A stretch of 64,000 nucleotides of DNA from Pseudonocardia sulfidoxydans NBRC 16205 (GCF_007989085.1 NZ_BJVJ01000016.1:1-64000); one strand, 5' to 3'; positions 8,089 to 17,466 are shown, counted from the stretch's first letter. The notes: generated from the sequence alone by a model not told the origin. A program made the numbers and translations.

Positions 8089-9132
8089 GTGCTGGACGAC
8101 GTCGTTGTGCTCGAGATCGGGGACGAGCGTGTCGAGCCCGCCGGGGCGTTGCTCGCAGGGATGGGCGCGCGCGTGCTGAAGGTGGAGCCGCCTGGTGGCG
8201 GCCCGACCCGGCAGCGGCCGCCGCTGCTGACCGACGGGCGGTCCCTGCACTGGGAGTCGTGGAACGCGGCGAAGGAGATCGTCGAGGTCGACATCGGTGA
8301 CACCGAGCGGCGGACGGAGCTGGTCGCCGCGGCCGACATCGTCCTCGTGGGACTCGACGACCCCGCCGCGGACGGTCTCGACGCGCACACGGTGCGCGGC
8401 CACGCCGCGCACGTCGTGCACGTCGACATCACCCCGTTCGGGCGCAGCGGCCCCTACGCGGACCACCGGGCGGGCGATCTCGTCCTGATGGCGGTCAGCG
8501 GATACCTCGCGATCAGCGGCCGGCCGGGGGTCGCGCCGGCCGTCCCTCCCGCCGGGCAGGCGTGGATCGTCGCGGGCGCGCAGGCAGCGCTGAGCGCCGT
8601 CGTGGCGTTGCGGGCCGGGGGCGGCGACGGGATCGAGGTCGCGGCGGTCGAGGTGCTCGCGGCCCAGGAGAACCTCTACAGCACCTACAGCGCACGGTCC
8701 GTGGTGCTGCCCCGCAACGGTTCCCAGCACCGGGCGTGCGCGCCGGGCCGGATCTACCCCTGCCGCGACGGACACGTCCACATCTTCGTGGGCGCCCAGA
8801 AGGAGCGCGGCGTGTGGGACCGCTGGCTCGACTGGATCGGCCGGCCCCCCGAGCTGGCCGGAGCGCACTGGCAGGACATCGCGTTCCGCAAGCGTCCCGA
8901 GAACCTCGCGGTGATCGACGAGATCGCCACGCGCTTCTTCGCCGCCGAGACGCGCGACGACGTCGTGGCGGCGGGGCAGCGCCGGCACATCCCGATCGTC
9001 GCCGTCCTCGACCCCGCAGAGGTGGTCGCGTTGCCGCACGTCCACGACCGTGGGCTGCTCGTGCACGCGAACGGCGTCACGCGTCCCCGGATGCCGTGGC
9101 GCACCGTCGAGCGGGCCGGGGTGGCGTCGTGA
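8089..9132 (+). CDS. CaiB/BaiF (family III) CoA-transferase homologue lacking the catalytic Asp
   Basis: About 347 residues with the family fold (GALLAGMGARVLKVEPPGGG near the N-terminus, ITPFGRSGPYADHRAGDLVL in the middle). Where the paralogue at 10708 has SYPDYIVGLQAA, with the Asp that normally forms the acyl anhydride, this protein reads GQAWIVAGAQAA, so Asp is replaced by Trp in the simplest alignment. It may be a structural partner of the 10708 protein. GGGAGG lies 8 bp before GTG 8089; an ATG at 8038 overlapping the previous stop would add 17 residues unlike the family. Confidence 0.85.
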   Translation: MLDDVVVLEIGDERVEPAGALLAGMGARVLKVEPPGGGPTRQRPPLLTDGRSLHWESWNAAKEIVEVDIGDTERRTELVAAADIVLVGLDDPAADGLDAHTVRGHAAHVVHVDITPFGRSGPYADHRAGDLVLMAVSGYLAISGRPGVAPAVPPAGQAWIVAGAQAALSAVVALRAGGGDGIEVAAVEVLAAQENLYSTYSARSVVLPRNGSQHRACAPGRIYPCRDGHVHIFVGAQKERGVWDRWLDWIGRPPELAGAHWQDIAFRKRPENLAVIDEIATRFFAAETRDDVVAAGQRRHIPIVAVLDPAEVVALPHVHDRGLLVHANGVTRPRMPWRTVERAGVAS

Positions 9133-10298
9133 GCCGCGAGGCCCGGGTCGTCGGCATCGCCGAGACGCCCTTCGTGCGCAACTCGCCGCACAGCGCCGTG
9201 CAGCTCATGTGCCAGGCGATCGAGGCGGCACTGGCCGACGCGCACCTCGCCGCCACCGCCGTCGAGGGCCTGGCGATCTGCACGATGACCGTGCCGGACG
9301 ACGCACCGTTCCTCGCCGAGGCGATGGGATTCGAGCTCGGCTGGATCGACAAGTGCGACCAGGGTGGCGCGGCCGCGGTCACCAGCCTGATCCGGGCGAT
9401 GCACGCGATCGAGGCGGGATACGTCGACGTCGTGGTGTGCGTCGGCGGCGGCAACCGCGACCCGCGCCTCGACCACGACAGCGTGCTCACGATCGGCGAC
9501 TACTCGCGGCGCAACTACGTGGCCCCGCTCGGCTACGGCGGCCCGAACAGCATGTTCGGCCTCATCCAGCGCCGGCACATGCACGAGTACGGCACGACGC
9601 TCGAACAGCTCGGCACGATCGCGGTGACCCAGCGCCGCCACGCCCGGGCCAACCCCAACGCGCTGCTGCGCGAGGAGATGGGGCTGGCCGACTACATCGG
9701 CTCGCGGCTGATCGCCGACCCGATCCGGCTGCTCGACTGCGTCATGCCCTGCAGCGGCTCGGCCGCGGTCGTGCTCGCCGCCGCCGACCGCGTCGCCCCC
9801 GACCTGCCGCACGTGCCCGTCCGTGTCGCCGCCGCGGCCGAGAACGTCAACCACCAGGTGCGCGACCCGCTGCCCGACCGGTTGTCGACGGGCGTGCGGG
9901 CGCTGGCGCCGCGGCTGTTCCGCGACGTCGCGCGCGACGACCTCGACTTCGTCCAGCTCTACGACGACTACCCGATCGCGGTGCTCATGCAGCTGGAGGA
10001 CCTGGGCTTCGCGGAGAAGGGCAAGGGCGGGGCGTTCGTCGAGCAGACCGACCTGGCGTTCGACGGCACCGTCCCGCTCAACACCGGTGGCGGACAGCTC
10101 TCCTGCGGGCAGCCGCGGTCCACCGGCGGCTTCGTCGGCGTCGTGGAGGCGATCCGCCAGCTCCAGGGGCGTGCCGAGGGCCGGCAGGTCCCCGACGCCC
10201 GCGCCGGGCTCGTGACCGGCATCGGCCATCTCGCACACAGCACCAACCTCGCCTGCACGGCGGGCCTGGTGCTGGAGAGGAGTGACCCGTGGCGGTGA
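9129..10298 (+). CDS. Thiolase-like (SCP2/lipid-transfer type) protein
   Basis: A 389-residue thiolase-superfamily protein starting REARVVGIAETPFVR. The usual nucleophile region reads KCDQGGAAAV, so a Cys is kept, but the GHP histidine motif is changed to CGQPRSTGG and the last catalytic Cys motif is not evident. Together with the DUF35 gene directly after it, this resembles the Ltp2-ChsH2 system of steroid degraders, where the pair catalyses a retro-aldol cleavage of a hydroxyacyl-CoA rather than thiolysis. Start GTG overlaps the CaiB stop. Confidence 0.88.
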   Translation: MSREARVVGIAETPFVRNSPHSAVQLMCQAIEAALADAHLAATAVEGLAICTMTVPDDAPFLAEAMGFELGWIDKCDQGGAAAVTSLIRAMHAIEAGYVDVVVCVGGGNRDPRLDHDSVLTIGDYSRRNYVAPLGYGGPNSMFGLIQRRHMHEYGTTLEQLGTIAVTQRRHARANPNALLREEMGLADYIGSRLIADPIRLLDCVMPCSGSAAVVLAAADRVAPDLPHVPVRVAAAAENVNHQVRDPLPDRLSTGVRALAPRLFRDVARDDLDFVQLYDDYPIAVLMQLEDLGFAEKGKGGAFVEQTDLAFDGTVPLNTGGGQLSCGQPRSTGGFVGVVEAIRQLQGRAEGRQVPDARAGLVTGIGHLAHSTNLACTAGLVLERSDPWR

Positions 10299-10711
10299 CG
10301 CGACCGCGCCCACGGCCCGTTCCGTGGGACGAGGGGTTCTGGGAGCGCGCCCGCGCCGGGACGCTCGCCGTGCAGCGATGCGGCGAATGTGGTGCGGCGC
10401 AGCACTACCCGCGTCCGGTGTGCGTGCGCTGCCGCAGCGACCTGCTCCGGTGGGAGACGGCCGGCGGCGCCGGGACGCTCCACAGTTTCACCGTGGTGCG
10501 GGTGCCGCTGAACAAGGCGTTCGCCGACGAGGCGCCGATCCTGCTGGCCGACGTCGAGCTGGCCGAGGGTGTGCGGGTCCTGGCCCGCGTGCTCGGCCGC
10601 GAACCCGCCGACGACGACATCGGAGCGTCCGTCGAGGTGACGATGGTGCCGGTCGAGCCGGACGGTGTGCCGCTCCCGCACGCCCGGCTCGTGGACGGGG
10701 CACGGACGTGA
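10289..10711 (+). CDS. DUF35 OB-fold/zinc-ribbon protein, partner of the thiolase-like protein
   Basis: A 140-residue protein with a rubredoxin-like zinc ribbon (CGECGAAQHYPRPVCVRC, about 31-50) followed by an OB-fold (GTLHSFTVVRVPLNKAF). Such acyl-CoA-binding OB proteins form complexes with thiolase-like partners and supply the substrate-binding part. It overlaps the end of the thiolase gene by 10 bp, and GAGAGGAG precedes the GTG. A second such pair is at 18486-19999. Confidence 0.92.
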   Translation: MAVTRPRPRPVPWDEGFWERARAGTLAVQRCGECGAAQHYPRPVCVRCRSDLLRWETAGGAGTLHSFTVVRVPLNKAFADEAPILLADVELAEGVRVLARVLGREPADDDIGASVEVTMVPVEPDGVPLPHARLVDGART

Positions 10712-11868
10712 CCGCGGCGGCGCACCTGGGGTGGGGGCCGCTGCGCGACGTCCGCGTCGTCGAGTTCGGGCACTTCGTCGCCGCCCCCTACAGCACGCTG
10801 CAGCTCGCGCTGTACGGCGCGGAGGTGATCAAGATCGAGTCGACGGCGCGGCCGGACATGTGGCGGCTGCGGGAGGGGGAGGCCGACCTCCACGCGTCGG
10901 TGCCCTTCGCCGACCACAACAAGAACAAGCTCTCCGTCACCCTGGACCTGAAGGAGCCGGCCGCGCGCGAGGCCGTCCTCGACCTCGTGGCGCACAGCGA
11001 CGCCGTGGTGGAGAACTTCAGCTACGGGGTGCTCGAGCGGCTCGGACTCGGCTACGACGAGCTCGCCGCCCGCCGGCCCGACCTCGTCATGGTCAGCCTG
11101 CAGGGCTTCGGCCGCAGCGGACCGCTGCGCGACGCCGTCGCCCTGGGGCCCAGCCTGATGGCGTGCAGCGGGATGACGTCGCTGTGGAGCGACGACGTGC
11201 ACGACCCGGTGGGGTCGCAGACCTCCTACCCCGACTACATCGTGGGCCTGCAGGCGGCGTTCGTGCTCGTCAGCGCCCTGCGGGAGCGCGAGCGCACGGG
11301 TGCGGGCCGGTACGTGGAGTTCGCCCAGTTCGACGCGGTGCTGGGCCTGATCGGGCCGGCCCTCGCGCTGGCCGCGGCGGGCGGTGACCCGGGCCGCGCC
11401 ACGCTGGGTCCGCCGGCACCGTCGGGGGTGTACCGGTGTGCGGGCGAGGACCGCTGGTGCGCCGTCGAGGTGTGGACGGCGCAGCACCGGGCCGGCCTCG
11501 ACCGGGCGGTACCCGGCCTGGCCGGGCGCGCCGCCGACGACGTGCCGGCGCTGCTGGGGAGCTGGACCGCGGAGCGCGCGGCCGCCGACGTGATGCGCGT
11601 CCTGCAGCAGCACGGCGTCCCGGCGGGTGTGGTCAACGACGGCCGGGACCTGACGCTCGACCCGCAGCTGCGGGCTCGCGGCTTCGCGACCGGCACCGGC
11701 CACCCCGTCCTCGGGGACGTCGCGCTGCCCGGCCTCCCGGTGCGCCACACCGGGTCCGGCGGGCCCCGCATCACGCGGCACGCCCCGCTGCTGGGGCAGG
11801 ACCGCGACGACGTCCTGTCCCGGGTGCTGGGGCTCGCACCGGACGAGATCGCGGCACTGCCCGCATGA
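10708..11868 (+). CDS. CaiB/BaiF (family III) CoA-transferase
   Basis: A 386-residue type III CoA-transferase that probably moves CoA from a donor thioester to the pathway acid. It shows VVEFGHFVAAPYSTLQLALYGAEVIKIE at the N-terminus (split motif), SLQGFGRSGPLRD and the likely catalytic Asp in SYPDYIVGLQAA. It overlaps the DUF35 stop (GTGA). It is the catalytically complete member of the pair with the gene at 8089. Activation of the acid by transfer would complement the two CoA ligases at 20025 and 24195. Confidence 0.92.
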   Translation: MTAAAHLGWGPLRDVRVVEFGHFVAAPYSTLQLALYGAEVIKIESTARPDMWRLREGEADLHASVPFADHNKNKLSVTLDLKEPAAREAVLDLVAHSDAVVENFSYGVLERLGLGYDELAARRPDLVMVSLQGFGRSGPLRDAVALGPSLMACSGMTSLWSDDVHDPVGSQTSYPDYIVGLQAAFVLVSALRERERTGAGRYVEFAQFDAVLGLIGPALALAAAGGDPGRATLGPPAPSGVYRCAGEDRWCAVEVWTAQHRAGLDRAVPGLAGRAADDVPALLGSWTAERAAADVMRVLQQHGVPAGVVNDGRDLTLDPQLRARGFATGTGHPVLGDVALPGLPVRHTGSGGPRITRHAPLLGQDRDDVLSRVLGLAPDEIAALPA

Positions 11869-11887
11869 CGACCGAAGGAGACCAGCG

Positions 11888-13300
11888 ATGACCACGGTGC
11901 TGTCACCGATCGACGGGGCGCGGATCGCGGAGATCGACGATCTCGACGCGGCCGCGGTCGACCGGGCCCTCGACAACGCCACGGCCGCCCAGCCCGCCTG
12001 GGCGCGACGGACCCCGCAGCAGCGCGCGGAGGTCCTGCGGCGCGTCGGGCTGCTCGTTCACGAGCACCTCGACGAGCTGGCCGAGCTGGAGAGCCGCAAC
12101 ACCGGCAAGCTCATGGCCGACACGCGTCGCGAGGCCGAGCGGGCGGCCAACTGCTTCCTGTACTACAGCGGCTGGCCCGACAAGGTCTACGGTCGCACCT
12201 ACCCCGTCTCCGACGCGTTCCACGTCTACTCCGAGCGGACCCCGTTCGGCGTCGTCGCGGGCGTCATCCCGTGGAACGTGCCGTTCCTGTTCGCGGCCAA
12301 GAAGTTCGCCCCCGCGCTGGCCTTCGGCAACGCGGTGCTGGTCAAGCCGGCGGCCGAGACCCCGTTGACGGCGCTGCGCCTGCTCGAGCTGATGCGTGAG
12401 GCGGGCGTGCCCGAGGGGCTGGCCGACGTCCTGACCGGCGGTGCGGACGTCGGCCGGGCCCTGGTCGGCGATCCGCGGACGAAGCTCATCGTGTTCACGG
12501 GACACCACGACACCGGGCGGGCGATCGCGCGGGCCGCGGCGCAGCACCTCACGCCGATCACCCTGGAGCTGGGCGGGAAGTCCCCACAGCTGCTGTTCGA
12601 CGACGCCGATGTCGCGACCGCGATCGACGGCATCGTCATGGGCATCTACGCCTCGTGCGGGCAGATGTGCATCGCCGGGTCGCGGCTGCTGGTCCAGGAG
12701 CCGCTCTACGACGCGGTCGTCACCGAGCTCGCCGCGCGCACGAGCGCGCTCACGGCGGGGGACCCGCGGGCGCCCGGGGTGGACATCGGACCGCAGGTGA
12801 CGGCCGTGCAGCGCGACAAGACCCTCGCCATGATCGAGACGGGGCGGGCCGAGGGCGCGACCGTCCGCGCCCAGGGCAGCCTCACGGTCGAGGCGAGCGG
12901 CAGCGGCGGGTTCTACGTCCCGCCCACCCTGTTCGTCGACGTCGACCCCGGCATGGACATCGTCCGCAAGGAGGTGTTCGGCCCGGTGCTCGCCGTGTCG
13001 CCGTTCCGCGACGAGGACGACGCGCTCGCCCAGGCCGCGGACACCGAGTTCGGCCTGGCTGCCGGAGTGTGGACCCGCGATGTCGGGCGCGCACACCGGG
13101 TGGCGCGGCGGCTCCGAGCGGGCACGGTCTGGCTCAACACCTACCGCGTCCTGTCCGACATCGTGCCGTTCGGCGGGGTCGGGCTCTCGGGCTACGGCCG
13201 GGAGAACGCCGAGGACGCCGTCCACCTCTACACCTATGCCAAGAGCGTCTGGACCGCGACGGACGGCGGTCTGCCCGCCGGTTTCGCGCGTACCGGCTGA
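11888..13300 (+). CDS. Aldehyde dehydrogenase (NAD(P)-dependent)
   Basis: A 470-residue ALDH-superfamily enzyme. It has GVIPWNVPFLFAAKKFAPAL (about 116-135), the Glu motif LELGGKSPQLL (about 227-237), the nucleophile Cys in ASCGQMCIAGSRLLV (about 257-271) and KEVFGPVLAV. It oxidises an aldehyde intermediate to the acid or CoA ester. GAAGGAG stands 8 bp before the ATG. Co-transcribed with the UbiD operon; the aldehyde could be the entry compound or a product of aldol cleavage by the thiolase/DUF35 pair. Confidence 0.94.
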   Translation: MTTVLSPIDGARIAEIDDLDAAAVDRALDNATAAQPAWARRTPQQRAEVLRRVGLLVHEHLDELAELESRNTGKLMADTRREAERAANCFLYYSGWPDKVYGRTYPVSDAFHVYSERTPFGVVAGVIPWNVPFLFAAKKFAPALAFGNAVLVKPAAETPLTALRLLELMREAGVPEGLADVLTGGADVGRALVGDPRTKLIVFTGHHDTGRAIARAAAQHLTPITLELGGKSPQLLFDDADVATAIDGIVMGIYASCGQMCIAGSRLLVQEPLYDAVVTELAARTSALTAGDPRAPGVDIGPQVTAVQRDKTLAMIETGRAEGATVRAQGSLTVEASGSGGFYVPPTLFVDVDPGMDIVRKEVFGPVLAVSPFRDEDDALAQAADTEFGLAAGVWTRDVGRAHRVARRLRAGTVWLNTYRVLSDIVPFGGVGLSGYGRENAEDAVHLYTYAKSVWTATDGGLPAGFARTG

Positions 13301-13336
13301 CGCTCCAGTTCCACCCACCACCGGAAGGCGAGGATC

Positions 13337-14443
13337 ATGACGATCGTCGACGTGGACGCGCACTACCTGGAGGACTACACGGTCCTCGCGGACTACCTGG
13401 ACGAGCCCGTCCGCTCGCGCATCCGCAACCAGCCACAGGGTTGGCTCGTTCCCAACAGCACGGGTGACCGCTACCTGTCCGGGCGGATCAACCGTGACCG
13501 GGACGTACCGGGGACGAACCCGCGGCGGACACAGCCCGACGAGGTCCCCCGGATCATGGAGTTCCTCGGGGTCGACATCTCCGTGCAGATCTCGAACCTC
13601 ATGCTGACGCTGCCGAACATGAACTCGCGTGAGCTCGCCGTGGGGCTGTGCCAGGGCTACGCCGAGTACATGATCGACAAGGTGTGCGACCCGGCGAAGG
13701 GTGTCTTCTCGACCGTCATCGTGCCGACGCAGGACCCGGCGAAGGCCGCCGACCTGGTGCGCCGGTACGGGCGCGCCCCCGGGATGTCCTCGGTCACGTT
13801 CATCACCCAGTGGGCCCAGCCACCGTTGGGCGACATCCACTACGACCCGATCTACGAGGCGTCCGCCGAGGTCGGCCTGCCCATCGTCTACCACGCGTCG
13901 GGTGCCGGCCTGGACCATTTCCTGATCGACGGCTTCCAGAAGTTCATCGAGACCTACACGCTGGGCTTCCTGTTCCACAACCTCGCCACCCTGGTGAGCG
14001 TGATCGTGCAGGGGCTGCCCGAGCGGTTCCCGAGCCTGCGCTTCATCTTCCAGGAGTCGGGCATCGCCTACCTGCCCGGGATCATGTACCGGCTCGACGA
14101 GGCGTACCTGAAGCGGCGGTCGGAGGCTCCGCTGCTCACGAAGCTGCCCAGCGAGTACATCAGGTCGTTCTACTTCGGGACCCAGCCTCTGGAACGTCCG
14201 GAGAACGACGAGCACCTGGCCGCCATCTTCGACATGGTCGACGCCGAGGACCGGCTCGTCTTCGCGACCGACTATCCCCACTTCGACTACGACCGGCCGT
14301 CGGCGATCACGACCCTGCCGTTCGTCTCCGAGGAGGGGAAACGCAAGATCCTCGGGGACAACGCGCTCTCGGTCTACCGCTTCGACGGCTGGACGCCCCC
14401 GGAGCGGGAGACGTCCCCGCTGGTGGCAGGGGTGGCGCGGTGA
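13337..14443 (+). CDS. Amidohydrolase family 2 (ACMSD-like) protein
   Basis: A 368-residue TIM-barrel metal-dependent hydrolase or decarboxylase. The N-terminus reads IVDVDAHYLED: the usual DxHxH has its second His replaced, as in a common actinobacterial subgroup with DxHxxE. Further metal or active-site positions are YHASG and the Asp in ATDYPHFDYD near the C-terminus. Members hydrolyse C-C or C-N bonds or decarboxylate aromatic acids. A Rieske protein is translationally coupled to it (GTGA), so the two may act together, possibly as ring-opening or electron-transfer partners. Confidence 0.88.
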   Translation: MTIVDVDAHYLEDYTVLADYLDEPVRSRIRNQPQGWLVPNSTGDRYLSGRINRDRDVPGTNPRRTQPDEVPRIMEFLGVDISVQISNLMLTLPNMNSRELAVGLCQGYAEYMIDKVCDPAKGVFSTVIVPTQDPAKAADLVRRYGRAPGMSSVTFITQWAQPPLGDIHYDPIYEASAEVGLPIVYHASGAGLDHFLIDGFQKFIETYTLGFLFHNLATLVSVIVQGLPERFPSLRFIFQESGIAYLPGIMYRLDEAYLKRRSEAPLLTKLPSEYIRSFYFGTQPLERPENDEHLAAIFDMVDAEDRLVFATDYPHFDYDRPSAITTLPFVSEEGKRKILGDNALSVYRFDGWTPPERETSPLVAGVAR

Positions 14444-14832
14444 GCGCCCCGGCGACCCGGCTGGTCAGAGTGGCGCCGACCGCCGACATCGCGCCTGGTG
14501 AGCGGCGCATCGTCGAGGTCGACGGCCGGTCGATCGGTGTCTTCAACCTCGGTGACGGGTTCTCGGCGATCGCCAACGTGTGCGTGCACCAGGGCGGCCC
14601 GGTGTGCTGGGGCCGTGTCGAGCCGCGGGTGCACGCCGAGGTGATGCCGGGCGGGGAGGTACGCGAGAGCCTCAGTCCCGCGCCGGACACGATCGCCTGC
14701 CCCTGGCACGGCTGGGAGTACGACGTCCGGACCGGCACCTGTCTGGCCAACCCGCGCAAGGCGCTGCGCACGTTCCCGGTCGTCGTGCGCGACGGGGACG
14801 TCTACCTGGAGATCGCCGAGCGGGCGAGCTGA
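14440..14832 (+). CDS. Rieske [2Fe-2S] protein (ferredoxin-type)
   Basis: A 130-residue single-domain Rieske protein. The cluster ligands are CVH (about 47-49) and CPWHGWEYD (about 87-95). About 40 residues lie between the two ligand pairs, longer than in ordinary dioxygenase ferredoxins, with a charged insert (RVEPRVHAEVMPGGEVRES). It has no transmembrane segment. The start overlaps the amidohydrolase stop. No terminal oxygenase is encoded nearby, so its electron partner is unknown. Confidence 0.92.
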   Translation: MSAPATRLVRVAPTADIAPGERRIVEVDGRSIGVFNLGDGFSAIANVCVHQGGPVCWGRVEPRVHAEVMPGGEVRESLSPAPDTIACPWHGWEYDVRTGTCLANPRKALRTFPVVVRDGDVYLEIAERAS

Positions 14833-14843
14833 GGGGCGGCGAG

Positions 14844-15485
14844 GTGAACGTCGGCGGACGGCGTCGAGTCGTCGTGGCGGTGACCGGTGCGAGCGGATCG
14901 GTCTACGGCGTGACGCTGCTGCGCATCCTGCGCGAGCGGGACGACCTGGAGACGCATCTGGTGGTGTCGCGCTCCGGGGCGCTGACGCTGCGACAGGAGA
15001 CGGGGCTGTCGCCGGCCGACGTCCATGCCCTCGCCGATGTCGTGCACCGGCCGGCCGACGTCGGTGCGTCGATCGCGTCCGGGTCGTTCGCGACGGTCGG
15101 CATGGTCGTCGCGCCCTGCTCCATCCGCACGCTGTCGGCGATCGCCTACTGCGACACGGCGGACCTGGTGAGCCGCGCCGCCGACGTCACGCTCAAGGAA
15201 GGGCGGCCCCTCGTGCTCATGGTGCGTGAGACCCCGCTGCATCTGGGGCACCTGCGCGCGATGACCGCGGCCGCGGAGGCCGGCGCGGTGATCGCGCCGC
15301 CGGTGCCCGCGTTCTACCATCCGCCCCGCGATGTCGAGGACCTCGTCGAGCACTCGGTGCGCCGGGTGCTCGACCGGCTCGGCCTCGACGGGGGCAGCCG
15401 GGAGTGGGCGGGTCTGCGCGGGGAGGCGGAGGACGGCGCCGCGGCACGCCGCAACGGCGACCCGGCTCGCCGGCCGCCCGGATGA
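14844..15485 (+). CDS. ubiX: UbiX-type flavin prenyltransferase
   Basis: A 213-residue UbiX/Pad1-family protein that makes prenyl-FMN from FMN and dimethylallyl phosphate. The flavin-binding start VVVAVTGASGSVYGVTLLRI and the later MVVAPCSIRTLSAIAYC and RPLVLMVRETPLHLGHL motifs are characteristic. GAGGGG precedes the GTG at 14844. It closes the operon that begins with the UbiD-type decarboxylase, which needs this cofactor. The last 30 residues are an unconserved Arg/Gly-rich tail. Confidence 0.95.
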   Translation: MNVGGRRRVVVAVTGASGSVYGVTLLRILRERDDLETHLVVSRSGALTLRQETGLSPADVHALADVVHRPADVGASIASGSFATVGMVVAPCSIRTLSAIAYCDTADLVSRAADVTLKEGRPLVLMVRETPLHLGHLRAMTAAAEAGAVIAPPVPAFYHPPRDVEDLVEHSVRRVLDRLGLDGGSREWAGLRGEAEDGAAARRNGDPARRPPG

Positions 15486-15500
15486 ACGAGCCTGTCGAGG

Positions 15501-15523
15501 ACCCTCGGGTGCGGAGGGTTTTT
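15501..15523 (+). terminator. Intrinsic terminator of the UbiD operon
   Basis: ACCCTC (15501-15506) pairs with GAGGGT (15514-15519) around a 7-nt loop and runs into five T residues. It lies 15 bp after the UbiX stop. A U-tailed terminator is uncommon in such GC-rich genomes, so the end of operon A is well defined. Confidence 0.8.
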
Positions 15524-15548
15524 CGGAACGAAACGAAGAAGCGACTCG

Positions 15549-15597
15549 TTGACCTGCAGATTCTGTTTGTGAATACGATTGACAGTATCCCGTTTCC
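15549..15597 (+). promoter_or_regulatory. Promoter region and putative regulon operator, site 2 (operon B)
   Basis: TTGACC (15549-15554) followed after 19 bp by TACGAT (15574-15579) is a possible promoter; TTGACA at 15579-15584 could be a second -35. GTATCCCGTTTCC at 15585-15597 matches the 29245 motif at 10 of 13 positions and would sit at the transcription start. The rest of the 250-bp gap up to 15735 holds a GC-rich leader in which I see no gene. Confidence 0.5.
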
Positions 15598-15735
15598 GTG
15601 TCAGGCTCGTGCCCGCGAGGTCGGCGAGCGGCGGCCCGACGACGGCCCCACGTGGTCCGCGTCGTGGAACCGGACCCTTCTCCGTTCGAGACCGGCGCAT
15701 CCACCGACATCGACGTCCTGGATTGAGGAGTGGTC

Positions 15736-17442
15736 GTGAACAGATCGTCCGCGTACCCGTCCGCCGGGGGAACGGCCGTGCGCCGCAACCGGCGTGCGCG
15801 GCTCTTGGGAGCGGTCGCCGCGGTGGCCGCCCTGACACTGAGCGCGTGCGGAGGCGGCAGCGGAGCCGGTGACGGGGCCGAGGGGGTCGAGGGTGGCCAG
15901 ATCACCTGGGCCTTCGACAAGCCGTCCGACTCCGAGGACTTCCTCAGCATCCAGCCGAACTACAAGTGCACCTCGGCGTGCGTCTCCCTCTTCCAGACAA
16001 TCTTCGACCCCCTCCTCGCGCTCGACCCCGCGAACCGTCAGCTCGTCGGCGTCCTCGCGGAGAAATGGGAGACGAACGCGGACGCCACGGCGTTCACCTT
16101 CCACCTGCGCAAGGATGCGACCTTCCACGACGGGTCGCCCGTCACGGCCGAGGACGTCGCGTACTCCTACGACCGCACCTGTGACAAGCAGTACCTCCCG
16201 GGCAATGCCTATGCCTGCAGCCTGCTCGGTGGCAACTACGCGGGTGCCGATGTCGTCGACGACAAGACCGTCGTCATCAGGACGACCGAGCCCGACCCCG
16301 ACTTCCTCATGCGCGCCACCCCGCGGGGCGCCTACACCGGCATCGTCCCCAAGCACGTCGTGGAGCAGGTCGGCCACGACAAGTTCGGGGAGAACCCCGT
16401 CGGGAGCGGGCCCTTCAAGTTCGTCGAGTGGGTCCGTGGCGACCACGTGACCGTCGAGCGCAACCCCGACTACAAGTGGGGACCGTCGTTCACCAAGACC
16501 GCGGGCGGCCCGCCCCACGTCGACCGGATGGTCTTCCGCTACATCGGCGACGCCCAGACCCGCCTCGCCGCCCTGCGCAGCGGGGAGATCGACGGCATGG
16601 ACGGCGTGCCCGCAGCCGACCAGGTCAGCCTGGAGTCCGACCCGCAGTTCACCGTGACGAAGGTGAAGTACCAGGGCGGGACGGGCTGGCTCTACGTCAA
16701 CACCGCGTCGGGCATCACCGCCGACGTCCAGGTGCGCCGCGCCATCTCGATGGCCATCGACCGCGAGGCGGTCAACAAGACCGTCTACTTCGGCGTCGCG
16801 ACGCCCACCGAGAACGTCATCACCGAGGAGATCGAGTTCAGCCGGCCCGACATCAAGGTGCCCGGCTACGACCCCGAGAAGGCGAAGGCCACCCTCGCCG
16901 CGGCGGGCTGGACCCCCGGCCCCGACGGCATCATGCAGAAGGACGGGCAGCGCCTGGAGTTCGACGGCGTCGTCTACAACGAGCAGGCGAAGATCTTCGA
17001 GATCCTCGAGTCGCAGCTGCGCGCGGTCGGCATCGTCATGCACGTCAAGCCGGTGTCCCCGACCGAGGGCCTGAAGATTCGCGACAAGCAGGAGTTCGGG
17101 CTGTGGATGTCCTCCGTGGGCTTCGGCAGCGCCGACATCGGCGTCCTGTACTCGACGCTGCACAGCTCCCAGCGGCCGCCGAACGGCTACAACCCGTCGT
17201 TCTTCAACAACCCCCAGTTCGACGCCGCGATCGTGAAGGGCCGCAGCTCCGTCGACCAGGCGACCCGTGCCGCGGCGTTCACCGAGGCCCAGCAGATCCT
17301 GGTCGACCAGCTGCCGCACATCCCGGTGGTCCGCGCGGACAAGAACTTCGTGACCCGCGCCGGTGTCACCGGAGTCATCGGCGACTTCGCCGGCCCCTAC
17401 CGCCTCTTCTACGACGCACAGCTGACGGAGGCGAGCGGCTGA
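15736..17442 (+). CDS. ABC transporter substrate-binding lipoprotein (peptide/nickel family 5), orphan
   Basis: A 568-residue family 5 binding protein. The signal peptide ends in a lipobox (ALTLSAC, Cys near residue 37) followed by a Gly/Ser linker. FHLRKDATFHDGSPVTAEDV and GSGPFKFVEW are family hallmarks. GAGGAG lies 5 bp before GTG 15736. It would capture a peptide-like or other bulky organic solute outside the membrane. No cognate permease or ATPase is in the window; the SsuBC-like genes at 29294-32718 belong to another transporter type, so partners must be elsewhere. Confidence 0.92.
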   Translation: MNRSSAYPSAGGTAVRRNRRARLLGAVAAVAALTLSACGGGSGAGDGAEGVEGGQITWAFDKPSDSEDFLSIQPNYKCTSACVSLFQTIFDPLLALDPANRQLVGVLAEKWETNADATAFTFHLRKDATFHDGSPVTAEDVAYSYDRTCDKQYLPGNAYACSLLGGNYAGADVVDDKTVVIRTTEPDPDFLMRATPRGAYTGIVPKHVVEQVGHDKFGENPVGSGPFKFVEWVRGDHVTVERNPDYKWGPSFTKTAGGPPHVDRMVFRYIGDAQTRLAALRSGEIDGMDGVPAADQVSLESDPQFTVTKVKYQGGTGWLYVNTASGITADVQVRRAISMAIDREAVNKTVYFGVATPTENVITEEIEFSRPDIKVPGYDPEKAKATLAAAGWTPGPDGIMQKDGQRLEFDGVVYNEQAKIFEILESQLRAVGIVMHVKPVSPTEGLKIRDKQEFGLWMSSVGFGSADIGVLYSTLHSSQRPPNGYNPSFFNNPQFDAAIVKGRSSVDQATRAAAFTEAQQILVDQLPHIPVVRADKNFVTRAGVTGVIGDFAGPYRLFYDAQLTEASG

Positions 17443-17466
17443 CCCGGCCGGGTCGATCACCACACC

